Below the pieces are notes generated by a model that worked only from the letters and a program-made list of their open reading frames with translations, searched no databases and was not told where the DNA came from. A program made the position numbers and the translations under genes. Of a DNA stretch of 38,612 bases, positions 26,610-35,857 are shown piece after piece; position 1 is the stretch's first letter, and every line of letters begins with the position of its first letter. The stretch is from an uncultured Blautia sp. (GTDB lineage: Bacteria > Bacillota > Clostridia > Lachnospirales > Lachnospiraceae), in assembly GCA_934371915.1 (NCBI GenBank), contig CAKROE010000014.1, positions 1 to 38,612 of the forward strand, written 5' to 3'.

Positions 26610-28451
26610 TCAGTGTTTCTTTGGAAGCGGAATATACATGTTTTCTTCCAACTCTTTATGATCTAAAAACGGATACATATCTTCAAGCGGTGCAGATACC
26701 ATACTTCCATCAGCAAGCTTTTTCGCTGCAGTCTTTGGCTCCGTCTTCTGGTATTTCGTCACATAAACCTCACATACTGCCGCACCATCCATATCCAGCA
26801 CTTCTCTGATCACTTTCGGAAGTTCCTCTGCGTGGTGAATTGCCCTGTATGGAAAACCATATGCCGGCGCCAGCTTTTTAAGATCCGGAAAGCTTAAGTC
26901 CTGACTCTCCTCACCTACTCCTACAAGCGGCGGAGCAAAATAACTCTGCTGTGTCTGACGAATAGAATGATATCCCTGATTGTTGATCACAAACAGTTTC
27001 ACCGGAAGCCGATTCTGCCGGATCGTCTGTAATTCCTGAATATTCATCTGAAGACTTCCTTCACCCGTAACACAGACTACCTGTTTGCCCGGCTGCGCCA
27101 CGCAGATTCCGGTTGCCGCCGGAAGGCAGAATCCCATGGAAGCTGTATTTGGATTGGTAATAAAGCGCTGGCCTTTTTTTACACGAAAAGCCTGACTTCC
27201 GGCAACTCTTGAAGTTCCCACACTGACCATCAGCGTCTCATTTTCCTGCATTGCCTTTGACAGTTCTTCATAAAAAGCATAAATATTGGTACAGCCTTCT
27301 TCTATTGTTTCGTAATGTTTCGCAGTCACCACCGGATATTTCTGTTTCCAGATCTGACACTGATGAACCCATTCCTCTCCCTGAAAGAGTGGATGTTTTT
27401 CATCAGCTCCGCGAAGCTCTGCCTCACAGATCAGTTTGCGGATCAGCTCGCCCGCATCCCCGACTACAGGAAGACTCACGTGAAGATTCGGTTTTTTCAG
27501 TTCATTTTCATCAATATCATTCAATATTGTGAAGCTCTCTCTTGCCCAGTCCTGATACTGGAAACCTGTCTGTGCAAAGCCCTGCCGGTTTCCTATAGAA
27601 AGAAGCACATCACTGTTCTGTAGTGCAAAATTTCCCGGACGTGTTCCGGTTCCTCCGCTCCTTCCCACAAAATACGAATGATCCGATTCCAAGGCGTCAA
27701 CACTGCTCATTCCTGTGATCACAGGAACACCCAGAATATTTACCAGTCTGTGAAAATCTTCTATCGCACCTGCAAGCCGTACACCATTTCCCGGAAACAG
27801 TACCGGTCGATGGCTCTGCGCGATCCTGTCCAAAATTTCTTTTACTGTATCCTGCGTGATCTCCGCAGGTATTTCTTCCGGATTTTCTTTCGGATCGTAA
27901 CCTCTCAGTTTCTCCGTCTCAATCGTTGCTCCCTGTACATCCAGCGGAATATCCAGCCATACCGGTCCCGGTCTTCCGTTCACCGCCATATAGAGTGCTT
28001 TTTCCAGATGATAACGAATTTCTTTTGGATCAATGACCATCTGTGCATATTTCGTAAGCGAAGCAACCACCGGAACAATGTTACATTCCTGCACTCCCAT
28101 ACTTCGAAGTTTCAGTCCGGAAGCTGCAACTGTCGTCGCATATCTCGCCTGTCCGGAAAAAACAAGCATAGGAATCGAATCCATCCAGCAGCCCAGCACA
28201 CCGGTAATGGCATTCGTCGCCCCGGGTCCTGTCGTCACGCAGACTGCCGCCATACGATTATCCATACGTGCGTATGCTTCGGCTGCCATCGCACATGCCT
28301 GCTCATGATGCTGATAAGTACAGTGCAGTTTCGGATGATGTCCAAAGGCATCATTCATATGCATGGCACCCCCGCCTGTCACGGTAAACACATCCCGGAT
28401 GCCCCGGTTTGCAATACAATCCGCTATATAATCAGATACTTTCTGTTTCAT
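26610..28451 (-). CDS. Thiamine-diphosphate enzyme, acetolactate synthase-like, probable YerE-type sugar branching enzyme
   Basis: A 613-residue protein with the three-domain layout of acetolactate synthase: catalytic Glu 50 in YQHHEQ, a central domain (about 200-340), and a C-terminal TPP motif starting GEGS at 463 and ending NN at 490-491. The usual Asp of GDG is Glu. In the context of RfbG and RfbH, the best-known relative is YerE, which adds the acetyl unit of pyruvate to a CDP-3,6-dideoxy-4-ketohexose to make yersiniose. No small regulatory subunit or branched-chain amino acid gene is nearby. ATG 28451 is chosen; the upstream ATG at 28475 overlaps the preceding gene. A role in amino acid synthesis is less likely. 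Confidence 0.75.
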   Translation of the reverse strand: MKQKVSDYIADCIANRGIRDVFTVTGGGAMHMNDAFGHHPKLHCTYQHHEQACAMAAEAYARMDNRMAAVCVTTGPGATNAITGVLGCWMDSIPMLVFSGQARYATTVAASGLKLRSMGVQECNIVPVVASLTKYAQMVIDPKEIRYHLEKALYMAVNGRPGPVWLDIPLDVQGATIETEKLRGYDPKENPEEIPAEITQDTVKEILDRIAQSHRPVLFPGNGVRLAGAIEDFHRLVNILGVPVITGMSSVDALESDHSYFVGRSGGTGTRPGNFALQNSDVLLSIGNRQGFAQTGFQYQDWARESFTILNDIDENELKKPNLHVSLPVVGDAGELIRKLICEAELRGADEKHPLFQGEEWVHQCQIWKQKYPVVTAKHYETIEEGCTNIYAFYEELSKAMQENETLMVSVGTSRVAGSQAFRVKKGQRFITNPNTASMGFCLPAATGICVAQPGKQVVCVTGEGSLQMNIQELQTIRQNRLPVKLFVINNQGYHSIRQTQQSYFAPPLVGVGEESQDLSFPDLKKLAPAYGFPYRAIHHAEELPKVIREVLDMDGAAVCEVYVTKYQKTEPKTAAKKLADGSMVSAPLEDMYPFLDHKELEENMYIPLPKKH

Positions 28452-28456
28452 AGAAC

Positions 28457-29773
28457 TTATTTCCTTCCATCCCACTTATTCTCGCAGACCATAAATTTAC
28501 CGGACGCCTGAATCGGGATCTCATCTACATAGGTAATACGGATTTCCGCGTCTTCTCCCAGATAGTGACGGTATGCTGCAAGAAGCTCTTCAACATTCAG
28601 TTTTGTCCTGTCCGCATTGACAAGAAGTTCGTACTCCTTTTCGCCCCACTGGATGCATCTGGCCTGATAAACCACTCCCTCAAATTTCAGAAGTGTATTC
28701 ATGAACACATGGATGGACAGTGGTTCGCCCTTTGTGTTATACATCAGAGATCCGCGTCTTCCATAGATTTCCACATATTTGCCATGGATGCGGCCTTTTT
28801 CATCCCGGTCGATTCGCATCATTCCGGTATCTCCGGTATCATAACGTACCATCGGGAATGTCTTATTGTAATAATCTGTCACAACGATTCTTCCGAGTTC
28901 TCCCGGTTCTGCCGGTTCATCGCAGTCCATCTTAAGAATCTCCGGATAATAGTTAAACATATCAATGGAATATTCCGGATCTTCGCCGAGCTGAACCGCA
29001 ATAAAACCATTTTCGTTGTTTCCATAAGTTCGAACCGGAGTAAAACCAAACAGCTCCTTTGACAGATCATATGTCTCCTGCGGAAGCGCCTCTCCCATTG
29101 TATAGATCATTTCGACCTGCCAGCGGCTGATGTCTCTTTTCGTTCTCTTCAGATATTGTGTCAGTGCAGTCAGTGCACTTGAATACGGAACGAGTACCTG
29201 AATCTTCTTTTTCTCAATATCCCGACAGATTTTTTCCAGAGACTCATCTCCCATATTGGAGATATCCACCATGATAAGATTATTTTTGAAAGATTTCCAC
29301 TTACTGATCGTATTTTTTCCCTTTATCCACGCGCGGAATTCACCACGCTTCATTCCCATACGGAACCCGTTAAGCTCCATGCAGGAGATAAAATTCATAT
29401 TGATACGGTTCATTTTGTCACCGTCACACAGTACCGTAAACGGTGTGCCTGTAGAACCACTTGTGCTCAGACGATAAAGTTTGCCCTGTTCCTGATAATG
29501 GTCTACAAGAACCTCATCATAATGCTCAATAAAGTCACCTTTCGTCATGACCGGAAAATCTTTGAGTTCTTTCCATTCCGGATGTTTGCGGTAAAAGGAA
29601 GAATTTTTCTTTACATAATCGAGCAGAATCTTCAGGCGGCGTTCCATATATTCTTCCGTTACACCTTCCACAATCTCCCGCTTATTCACTTCTTTTAATT
29701 TCTGCAGGTTGCCGCCCTTTGAGGCATCGAGCAGATTAAAAACAGTCCTTCTAAGTACTTCACCTGTATTCAT
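28457..29773 (-). CDS. PaaK/CapK-like adenylate-forming enzyme (second copy)
   Basis: A 438-residue protein of the phenylacetate-CoA ligase-like family. The motif STSGSTGTP (103-111) is the phosphate loop, PVRTYGNNENG holds the A5-type motif, MVRYDTGDTG is the A7 motif, and ASGKFM near the C-terminus holds the catalytic Lys of A10. The acyl substrate cannot be read. CapK-type members occur in capsule loci and may activate an acid for sugar acylation. Its first 14 nt overlap the flippase gene end. It is related to the copy at 30999-32327. Confidence 0.8.
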   Translation of the reverse strand: MNTGEVLRRTVFNLLDASKGGNLQKLKEVNKREIVEGVTEEYMERRLKILLDYVKKNSSFYRKHPEWKELKDFPVMTKGDFIEHYDEVLVDHYQEQGKLYRLSTSGSTGTPFTVLCDGDKMNRINMNFISCMELNGFRMGMKRGEFRAWIKGKNTISKWKSFKNNLIMVDISNMGDESLEKICRDIEKKKIQVLVPYSSALTALTQYLKRTKRDISRWQVEMIYTMGEALPQETYDLSKELFGFTPVRTYGNNENGFIAVQLGEDPEYSIDMFNYYPEILKMDCDEPAEPGELGRIVVTDYYNKTFPMVRYDTGDTGMMRIDRDEKGRIHGKYVEIYGRRGSLMYNTKGEPLSIHVFMNTLLKFEGVVYQARCIQWGEKEYELLVNADRTKLNVEELLAAYRHYLGEDAEIRITYVDEIPIQASGKFMVCENKWDGRK

Positions 29774-30980
29774 CTTTACTTTCCTTTCCGTTTTGTGCTT
29801 TCACCAGTCCCAGAATGATCACAGCCACCACACGCAGAATATTTGCACCAAGTGACGCATAGGCAAATCCTGCCAGTCCATACACCTTTGCTGCCGGTAT
29901 CGATACTGCAAGAAGTATTCCAAAATGTGCAAGCTGTATACCAAGCTGCCATCTCTCATCCGTAAATGTCAGCACAAGAATAAACAGAAACGCAGAATAT
30001 AATCCAAGAATCTGCGCCAGATTTACAACAGTTACAATGCCTTTTACCGAATCATAGAGATTTCTGTAAAAGAGCCATACAAAAAGCGGTGTTCCCACCT
30101 GGCAGGCAAGAAAGAATACAAAACTTACGATTCCTCCTGCAAGTGCTGCTTTGCCATACTGTGAACGCGTCAGGCGCTCTTTTCTTTTTGTAAGATAGGA
30201 AATCACGATCGTATTGATCGGTGCGATCAGAAGCACCAGCGTCTTCCCGATCAGTGAAGTCACATAGTACCATGTTACCTGCTCATTTCCAAGTACCTGA
30301 CGTATCACAAGGCGGTCAATATTCAACGTTGTATTCGTTACCAGATACGACAACATAAGGAAAAATCCACGGCTGAGTGCAGTAGAAAAAAAACTGCTCC
30401 TGTTCCAGAAATTATGAAAAACATTTCCTGTAATTCCCACAAAAACAAGTGCGGCGCCCTCGCCAATCAGATAAATCCATACCCATTGTCCGGTTACATA
30501 ATATATGCCAAATCCTGCCAGATATCCGAGTCCGATCAGCAGATAATAAATAAAATATCTCCTGTAATTCAGATTCAGACGATATTCCACATCTCCATAA
30601 TACCGAAAAACAGTCAGCATAAACATGATAAAAACACCGACTGCCATAGCCATATTGGTAATACTGTTTCTTGACATCACAAGAGCGACAGCACTTCCAA
30701 TGGCACCAAAAATCAGAAGTAACCAGTCGTAATCTCCGTTTGTCACTTCACAGTCTCTGCGGACAACAAGACGACTTGTATTTAATGCCTGTCCCACTGA
30801 CGGACAGATGATTGCCACAAGGCCGGTAATATAAAGAAGATTGCCGAGCTGCTCCGCTCCCATCAGCCGATTGAGAAGTGGAGTTACCACGATCTGCAGG
30901 ACTGCATTCATCCAGAGCAGTCCGCCCATCGTATACAGGGTGTTTACCGCAACTCCTTTTTTTTGTTCCCTGTCTTTCAA
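29760..30980 (-). CDS. Wzx-like polysaccharide flippase (TTG start)
   Basis: A 406-residue protein with about 11-12 membrane helices and few charged residues between them. Its MOP/Wzx features are the N-terminal NTLYTMGGLLWMNAVLQIVVTPLL helix and regular long hydrophobic segments. Members flip undecaprenyl-linked oligosaccharides across the membrane. TTG 30980 is the start, with AGGAGG 7 nt upstream. It lies between the two CapK-like genes, which argues for a shared pathway. It is slightly shorter than the usual 420-480 residues. Confidence 0.8.
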   Translation of the reverse strand: MKDREQKKGVAVNTLYTMGGLLWMNAVLQIVVTPLLNRLMGAEQLGNLLYITGLVAIICPSVGQALNTSRLVVRRDCEVTNGDYDWLLLIFGAIGSAVALVMSRNSITNMAMAVGVFIMFMLTVFRYYGDVEYRLNLNYRRYFIYYLLIGLGYLAGFGIYYVTGQWVWIYLIGEGAALVFVGITGNVFHNFWNRSSFFSTALSRGFFLMLSYLVTNTTLNIDRLVIRQVLGNEQVTWYYVTSLIGKTLVLLIAPINTIVISYLTKRKERLTRSQYGKAALAGGIVSFVFFLACQVGTPLFVWLFYRNLYDSVKGIVTVVNLAQILGLYSAFLFILVLTFTDERWQLGIQLAHFGILLAVSIPAAKVYGLAGFAYASLGANILRVVAVIILGLVKAQNGKESKDEYR

Positions 30981-30998
30981 ATTTTTACCTCCTGCATG

Positions 30999-32327
30999 TC
31001 AGCCACAGAATCCTTTATGCTGCTGATATTTCTGACAGCGGTTTTCTATGTATTTACGTTTGCCGGAAGCAAGCACCGGAATCTCATCAACCATCTCAAT
31101 TTTAATGCGGGCTTCCTCTCCCAGATACGGACGGATTCTGCGAAGGATTTCTTCCTGATCCATCTTCTCCTGATCTCCATTCAGCCAGATCGTATAGTCT
31201 TTTATGTCTTCCTGAATAAAACGATACTGTTTTACCCCCTGAATATCCCAGAGATTATTTGTAATGATATATGGTGTAACTGCCTTACCGTCACAGTCAT
31301 AGATCAGGTCACTACGCCGTCCGTAAAGTACGGACAGATAAAGTTTAAAACGACCGTTTTTTTCCTTGCGGACTGCAACTGCAGTATCACCATTGTCATA
31401 ACGAATGATCGGAAATGCATAATTAAAAAGATCTGTAATCACAATTCTTCCGAGTTCACCCGGTTCTGCCGGTTCATCGGAATCCATTTTTAATATTTCG
31501 TAATAATAAGTTTCCGTATCAATATGATATCCTTCGTTGTCTTCGTTCTGAAGTCCCATAATACCGTTTTCTTCGTTGGAATACCAAGCACGCACCGGAC
31601 ACCCAAACTGTTCTGACAGTGTACGGCGCACCGGTTCCGGCATCGTCTCGGAAATCGGGATGATCGCTTTTACTCTGAATTTGCTGCAGTCTCTGCCTGT
31701 CTTTCGAATATACTCACTCAGCTCACCAAGTGCAGAAGAATATCCGACCAGACATTTGACTTTTTTCCTTTCGATTACATTAAGCATTCCGGCAAGTGCC
31801 TTATCATCCATCCGTGAACTGTCCATCATAATGAGATTTTCCTGCAGAAGACGAAATTTGCTTTTGCGGACATTGTTTACCCACACACGGATAAATGCCT
31901 CTTTCATTCCTATATAATATCCTGCTGCTGCCCCAAGAAAAATCCCGCCTGCAGTATTGTGACAGATCTTGTCTTTGTTCTGGATCATGCGCAGTGGTGT
32001 ACCGGTCGAACCGCTGGTACACATTACACGATTATCCTCTGCTTCTTTATAAGTTGAAGAAAGAAAACTGTCATAATGCTCCCGGAACGTATCCTTATTT
32101 ACTACCGGAAGTTTCTCAAGCGGTGTATCTTCCGGATAATCTTTGTAAAAATCTGTCGTCTTTACTGCATGCCTGATCAGATTCTGAATTCTCTCCTCCG
32201 TCTCAGCGACAGAACTTCCTTCTTTCCATGCATAACGGATCCTGTCATAATATTTGCGTGTCTGACCGCCACGCAGTCCATCCAGGATCCAAAATCCTGC
32301 CCACCGCAGTTTTTCATCTAAAATCAT
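30999..32327 (-). CDS. PaaK/CapK-like adenylate-forming enzyme (first copy)
   Basis: A 442-residue protein. TSGSTGTP at 104-111 is the P-loop-like A3 motif; RAWYSNEENG, IIRYDNGDT (A7) and a late ASGKRKY (A10 Lys) follow. The block EPAEPGELGRIV is almost the same as in the second copy, so the two are paralogues. ATG 32327 lies one base after the rfbH stop (TAA A ATG), with GGAG inside the rfbH end. Likely function: activation of a carboxylic acid as acyl-AMP or acyl-CoA. The acid and acceptor are unknown. Confidence 0.8.
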   Translation of the reverse strand: MILDEKLRWAGFWILDGLRGGQTRKYYDRIRYAWKEGSSVAETEERIQNLIRHAVKTTDFYKDYPEDTPLEKLPVVNKDTFREHYDSFLSSTYKEAEDNRVMCTSGSTGTPLRMIQNKDKICHNTAGGIFLGAAAGYYIGMKEAFIRVWVNNVRKSKFRLLQENLIMMDSSRMDDKALAGMLNVIERKKVKCLVGYSSALGELSEYIRKTGRDCSKFRVKAIIPISETMPEPVRRTLSEQFGCPVRAWYSNEENGIMGLQNEDNEGYHIDTETYYYEILKMDSDEPAEPGELGRIVITDLFNYAFPIIRYDNGDTAVAVRKEKNGRFKLYLSVLYGRRSDLIYDCDGKAVTPYIITNNLWDIQGVKQYRFIQEDIKDYTIWLNGDQEKMDQEEILRRIRPYLGEEARIKIEMVDEIPVLASGKRKYIENRCQKYQQHKGFCG

Positions 32328-32328
32328 T

Positions 32329-33675
32329 TTATTTTACTCCATTCACTGCGTCTTTGATTGCGTTTGCCATTGCTTCCAGCATTTCATCTGTCATTCCCGG
32401 ATATACACCGATCCAGAAAGTATCTCTCATAATACGGTCTGTATTTTCGAGTGTTCCGGCGATGCGGTAGCCTTTACCTGTTGCACGCATCTGGTCAAAA
32501 CACGGATGCTTTGTCAGGTTGCCTGCAAACAGCATACGCGTCTGCACACCTCTGGCTTCAATCTGCTGAACAATCTGATTACGGTCCACACCCTCACGGC
32601 AGGTGATCAGGAAACCAAACCAGCTCGGTCTGGAATTCTCACAAGCCTCCGGAAGAATCAGCTTGTCCTCCGTTCCTTTGAGTGCTTCTTTCAGATAATT
32701 GAAATTGTGGATTCTCCGTTCTACGAAGGACGGAAATTTCTTAAGCTGTGCACAGCCGACTGCAGCCTGCATGTCAGTTGCCTTAAGATTATATCCAAAA
32801 TGAGAATAAACATATTTGTGATCGTAACCAACCGGAAGCTCGCCGTACTGACGGTCAAAACGATGACCGCAGAGATTGTCCTGACCCGGTGCACAGATAC
32901 AGTCTCTTCCCCAGTCACGGAAAGAACGTGCAATTCTGTTCAAAAGCGGATTGTCCGTATAGACAGCCCCTCCTTCTCCCATTGTCATATGATGCGGCGG
33001 ATAAAAACTGGAAGTTCCGATATCACCGATCGTTCCGGTCAGTTTATCCTCACCGTCGATCGTATAGACAGAACCAAGCGCATCGCAGTTATCCTCGATC
33101 AGCCACAGATTATGGCGGTCACAGAACTCTTTTACTGCCTTCAGGTCAAATGGATTACCGAGGGTATGTGCAAGCATGACAGCCTTTGTCTTCGGAGACC
33201 ATGCAGCTTCCAGAAGAGAAGGATCAATGTTGTACTGCGGAATCGCCACATCGACAAATACCGGTATTGCCCCATACTGGATCATTGGCGAAACAGTTGT
33301 CGGGAAACCTGCTGCAACCGTGATCACCTCATCTCCCGGAAGGATCTGACGTTCTTTCAGGAGCGGAGAAGTCAGCGTCATAAAAGCAAGCAGGTTTGCG
33401 GAAGATCCGGAGTTTACCAGTGAACAGTAACGCACACCGAGATACTGCGCAAATGCATGTTCAAATTCGTTTGTATAACGTCCGGCTGTCAGCCAGAATT
33501 CAAGAGAACTGTCTACCAGATTTACCATTTCATCTGCATCGTATACTCTGGACGCATATGGGATACGGTCGCCCTCCTGATATGGTTTCTTCTGATTATG
33601 ATATTTGTTGCAGTAATTTCTTGTCATTTCCAGAATCTGTTCTCTGGCCTGCTGTTCTGTCATTTCTTCAAACAT
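32329..33675 (-). CDS. rfbH: CDP-4-dehydro-6-deoxyglucose 3-dehydrase (RfbH/E1)
   Basis: A 448-residue protein, a PMP- and [2Fe-2S]-dependent enzyme. The PLP Lys of aminotransferases is His (FYPPHHMTMGEGG, 228-229), the family hallmark. The iron-sulfur cysteines are C197 (EDNCDA) and C259-x-C261-x7-C269. It removes the 3-hydroxyl of CDP-4-keto-6-deoxyglucose together with an E3 reductase, giving the 3,6-dideoxy intermediate. ATG 33675 follows AAGGAG. The E3 partner (DdhD/RfbI-like) is not in the window. Confidence 0.93.
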   Translation of the reverse strand: MFEEMTEQQAREQILEMTRNYCNKYHNQKKPYQEGDRIPYASRVYDADEMVNLVDSSLEFWLTAGRYTNEFEHAFAQYLGVRYCSLVNSGSSANLLAFMTLTSPLLKERQILPGDEVITVAAGFPTTVSPMIQYGAIPVFVDVAIPQYNIDPSLLEAAWSPKTKAVMLAHTLGNPFDLKAVKEFCDRHNLWLIEDNCDALGSVYTIDGEDKLTGTIGDIGTSSFYPPHHMTMGEGGAVYTDNPLLNRIARSFRDWGRDCICAPGQDNLCGHRFDRQYGELPVGYDHKYVYSHFGYNLKATDMQAAVGCAQLKKFPSFVERRIHNFNYLKEALKGTEDKLILPEACENSRPSWFGFLITCREGVDRNQIVQQIEARGVQTRMLFAGNLTKHPCFDQMRATGKGYRIAGTLENTDRIMRDTFWIGVYPGMTDEMLEAMANAIKDAVNGVK

Positions 33676-33694
33676 AATATTCTCCTTCTGTATT

Positions 33695-35692
33695 TTATTT
33701 TTCTATATAATATTGGAATTCTTCCTGCTGGAAAGAAATCGTGTCTTTTAGTTTATAATGTTCCCTGAACCACCGGTATGTCTCCGGATCGTTACGTTTC
33801 CAGATTCTCATCGAGGATTTTTCTGTAAAGGCACCTCTGACTTCGGCATGTTCCAACTGATCTTTCAGTTCTTTCAAACTGTCCGGACGGACAAGCATAT
33901 CACTGAAATCCATTGTAAAACATTCCGTTCTCCGCTGAAGTAGACTGTAAATTTCCGGTATATTGATTCCGAATGCCGGTGTGTTTTCCGGCACCATCTC
34001 AGCTACCTGAGCTGCCAGTTCTTCAAAATCTTCCATGTTGTGAAAATTTTCTTTTATCTGACTGTTCTGTGAAAACTGCAGCACTGTACCCGTAGACATG
34101 GCAAGCACAGCGGCTGCACAGATCAGTCCGACACCTGCCCGAAACACATGCGCCGATGAAAATTTTCCAAAGTTTTTCCATTCTGTATTTCTGATAAATC
34201 TAAGACCGTACTGGCCGAAATATGCCGAAAGGAGCACTGCCGGAAGCGCAATACAGTCCAGGTTATGGTACGCCGGACGGTTCATATAATAAACCATGCA
34301 CCCCAGTGCCCCCACACTCAGCAAAAACACCAGTTCTCTTTTCCAGCACTGTCGTTTTTCTTTCTGAAACCAGCCGGACAAACCCACAGAGGTTCCCATA
34401 AGGAACAGCGTGATCACCGCCATATAAGCACATGGATAAAGCGGCATATCAAGATGAAGCACTCCTTCCATATAATTGCTTGAAAGGAGCGGCACCAGAA
34501 AATCCTCCAGGGAATTCACCGGACTGTGTTTCAAAACATTATACAGATTCACTACGCCATATGCACCAAAAATACTAAACACAATGCCAACAATATGTGC
34601 CGCTGCATTTATAAGAAGCTTTCCGATCTTCACCCGATTTTCTGAAAAATAACGGGACACATACATAGCCGCCCACGAAATCGCCAAAAAAATTCCTGTC
34701 TCCGTATTCCACAGAACTGCAAGCAGACAGATCAGATATCCCCCCGCCGTGCTTATAAATCCCCGGTAATTTTTCTTAAGGATCACTGCACCATATAACA
34801 GAAGAATCATCGGAAAGACTACTCTGTGCGGCCATACCTGCCAGTAATATCCGCCCCGCATACCGAGGATTGGAAATGCGACAGCCAGCGCCCCGGCTAT
34901 CCGCAATACTCTGCTTTCCACCAGAAGCTGTAATGTCAGAAATGCGCATACATGTGCAAGTGTGCCGACCATTGCAAGCATCATGACAAATGCCCGGAAG
35001 TCCCCATGAAATAATTTCAGCGGAATCTTAAAAAACAAAGCATAGTGTCCATAAATACTGGTAACATTGTGCGTATACGGCATTCCCTGATAAATATTGT
35101 AAATCGAGTTAAAATATGCATGGCCGTGATAGGAATCACTCAGTTCTCCTCTGCCAAAAATATTCGGCGTATACATAGAATACAGAATCAGTACCGTAAG
35201 AACAAGATAAGTCAGCCAGACGATCCATTCTCCGTCACGTCCCGGAACAGAAATTTTCTCATACATCCATGCAAATATAAACAATTCTGCAAGAAACAAA
35301 ACAATTCCAAATATAAGGGGCTGTGTATGCCATCCATACTTTCCGGCTACCGATCCGACCTGCTCCATCTCGTTTGCCACGCAGATGATCCAAAAAGGAA
35401 TCTGCGAAAGAAGCAGCACGGAAAACAAAAGTTTCTTCCCTGCCGCATTTCCGTCAGAATAACTTTGTTTCTCCTGCATTCTTCCGGTAACACCCATAGC
35501 TGCCAGAAACACCAGGCAAAACAGAATCAGTGTAAGACCATAGATCAAAATATGGCTGTTTCCCAGTTTACTGATCTTTTCCAGCAACTGCTGATTCCCA
35601 AAACACCCGAGAAAAAAGCAGGCCGACACCAGCCATGCCATCAGTCCACTGAACATTTCCCGATTCTTTTTCATTCCCTCTTTTCTCTCCAT
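33695..35692 (-). CDS. Polytopic membrane protein, GT-C-like, unassigned
   Basis: A 665-residue protein with about 12-14 membrane helices up to residue 530 and a C-terminal soluble tail (about 560-665). The loop after the fourth helix has GRGELSDSYHGHAYFNSIYN followed by PYTHNVTSIYGHYALFF, which resembles the first acidic loop of GT-C glycosyltransferases. I do not recognise a named family. Position between rfbG and rfbH suggests it transfers or polymerises the deoxy sugar. The start at ATG 35692 has AAGGA close upstream; ATG 35674 is an alternative. The repeat element at 35717-35857 lies just upstream. Confidence 0.7.
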   Translation of the reverse strand: MERKEGMKKNREMFSGLMAWLVSACFFLGCFGNQQLLEKISKLGNSHILIYGLTLILFCLVFLAAMGVTGRMQEKQSYSDGNAAGKKLLFSVLLLSQIPFWIICVANEMEQVGSVAGKYGWHTQPLIFGIVLFLAELFIFAWMYEKISVPGRDGEWIVWLTYLVLTVLILYSMYTPNIFGRGELSDSYHGHAYFNSIYNIYQGMPYTHNVTSIYGHYALFFKIPLKLFHGDFRAFVMMLAMVGTLAHVCAFLTLQLLVESRVLRIAGALAVAFPILGMRGGYYWQVWPHRVVFPMILLLYGAVILKKNYRGFISTAGGYLICLLAVLWNTETGIFLAISWAAMYVSRYFSENRVKIGKLLINAAAHIVGIVFSIFGAYGVVNLYNVLKHSPVNSLEDFLVPLLSSNYMEGVLHLDMPLYPCAYMAVITLFLMGTSVGLSGWFQKEKRQCWKRELVFLLSVGALGCMVYYMNRPAYHNLDCIALPAVLLSAYFGQYGLRFIRNTEWKNFGKFSSAHVFRAGVGLICAAAVLAMSTGTVLQFSQNSQIKENFHNMEDFEELAAQVAEMVPENTPAFGINIPEIYSLLQRRTECFTMDFSDMLVRPDSLKELKDQLEHAEVRGAFTEKSSMRIWKRNDPETYRWFREHYKLKDTISFQQEEFQYYIEK

Positions 35693-35716
35693 TCTGTCCT
35701 TTCATCTGAAATATTC

Positions 35717-35857
35717 GTAACTGTTCAGTACCCTCACAGTTACGAGTCAAAATGCATTCCAAATCACCTTCGGTGATAGCATTTTGCCTTGTATGTCTCG
35801 GGATTTTGGCAAAACATGCCAAAACACCTCGCGGAACACTACCTACTGAATAGTTAC
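35717..35857. mobile_element. Miniature inverted-repeat transposable element, copy 2
   Basis: A 141-bp element in the opposite orientation to the copy at 14907-15048. Terminal repeats GTAACTGTTCAGTA and TACTGAATAGTTAC differ at one position. The 8-bp target duplication AAATATTC (35709-35716, 35858-35865) is perfect. It shares with copy 1 the blocks CGCGAGGTGTTTTG, GCAAAATCCCGAGACATA and ATCACCGAAGGTGATTTG. The stop codon of rfbG (35856-35854) lies inside the element's terminal repeat. Confidence 0.85.

Noticed and set aside
26610..28451. Acetolactate synthase for valine/isoleucine synthesis
   Set aside because: No ilvN, ilvC or ilvD is near, and it lies within a tightly packed glycan operon between a CapK-like gene and a glycosyltransferase.
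27678..28511. A 277-codon plus-strand open frame
   Set aside because: It lies antisense to the TPP enzyme gene and has biased composition (Arg, His, Cys), as expected from a codon shadow.
32506..33423. A 305-codon plus-strand open frame
   Set aside because: It is antisense to rfbH, whose product has all family motifs; the antisense translation is Cys-, Arg- and Ser-rich with no recognisable domain and no ribosome site.
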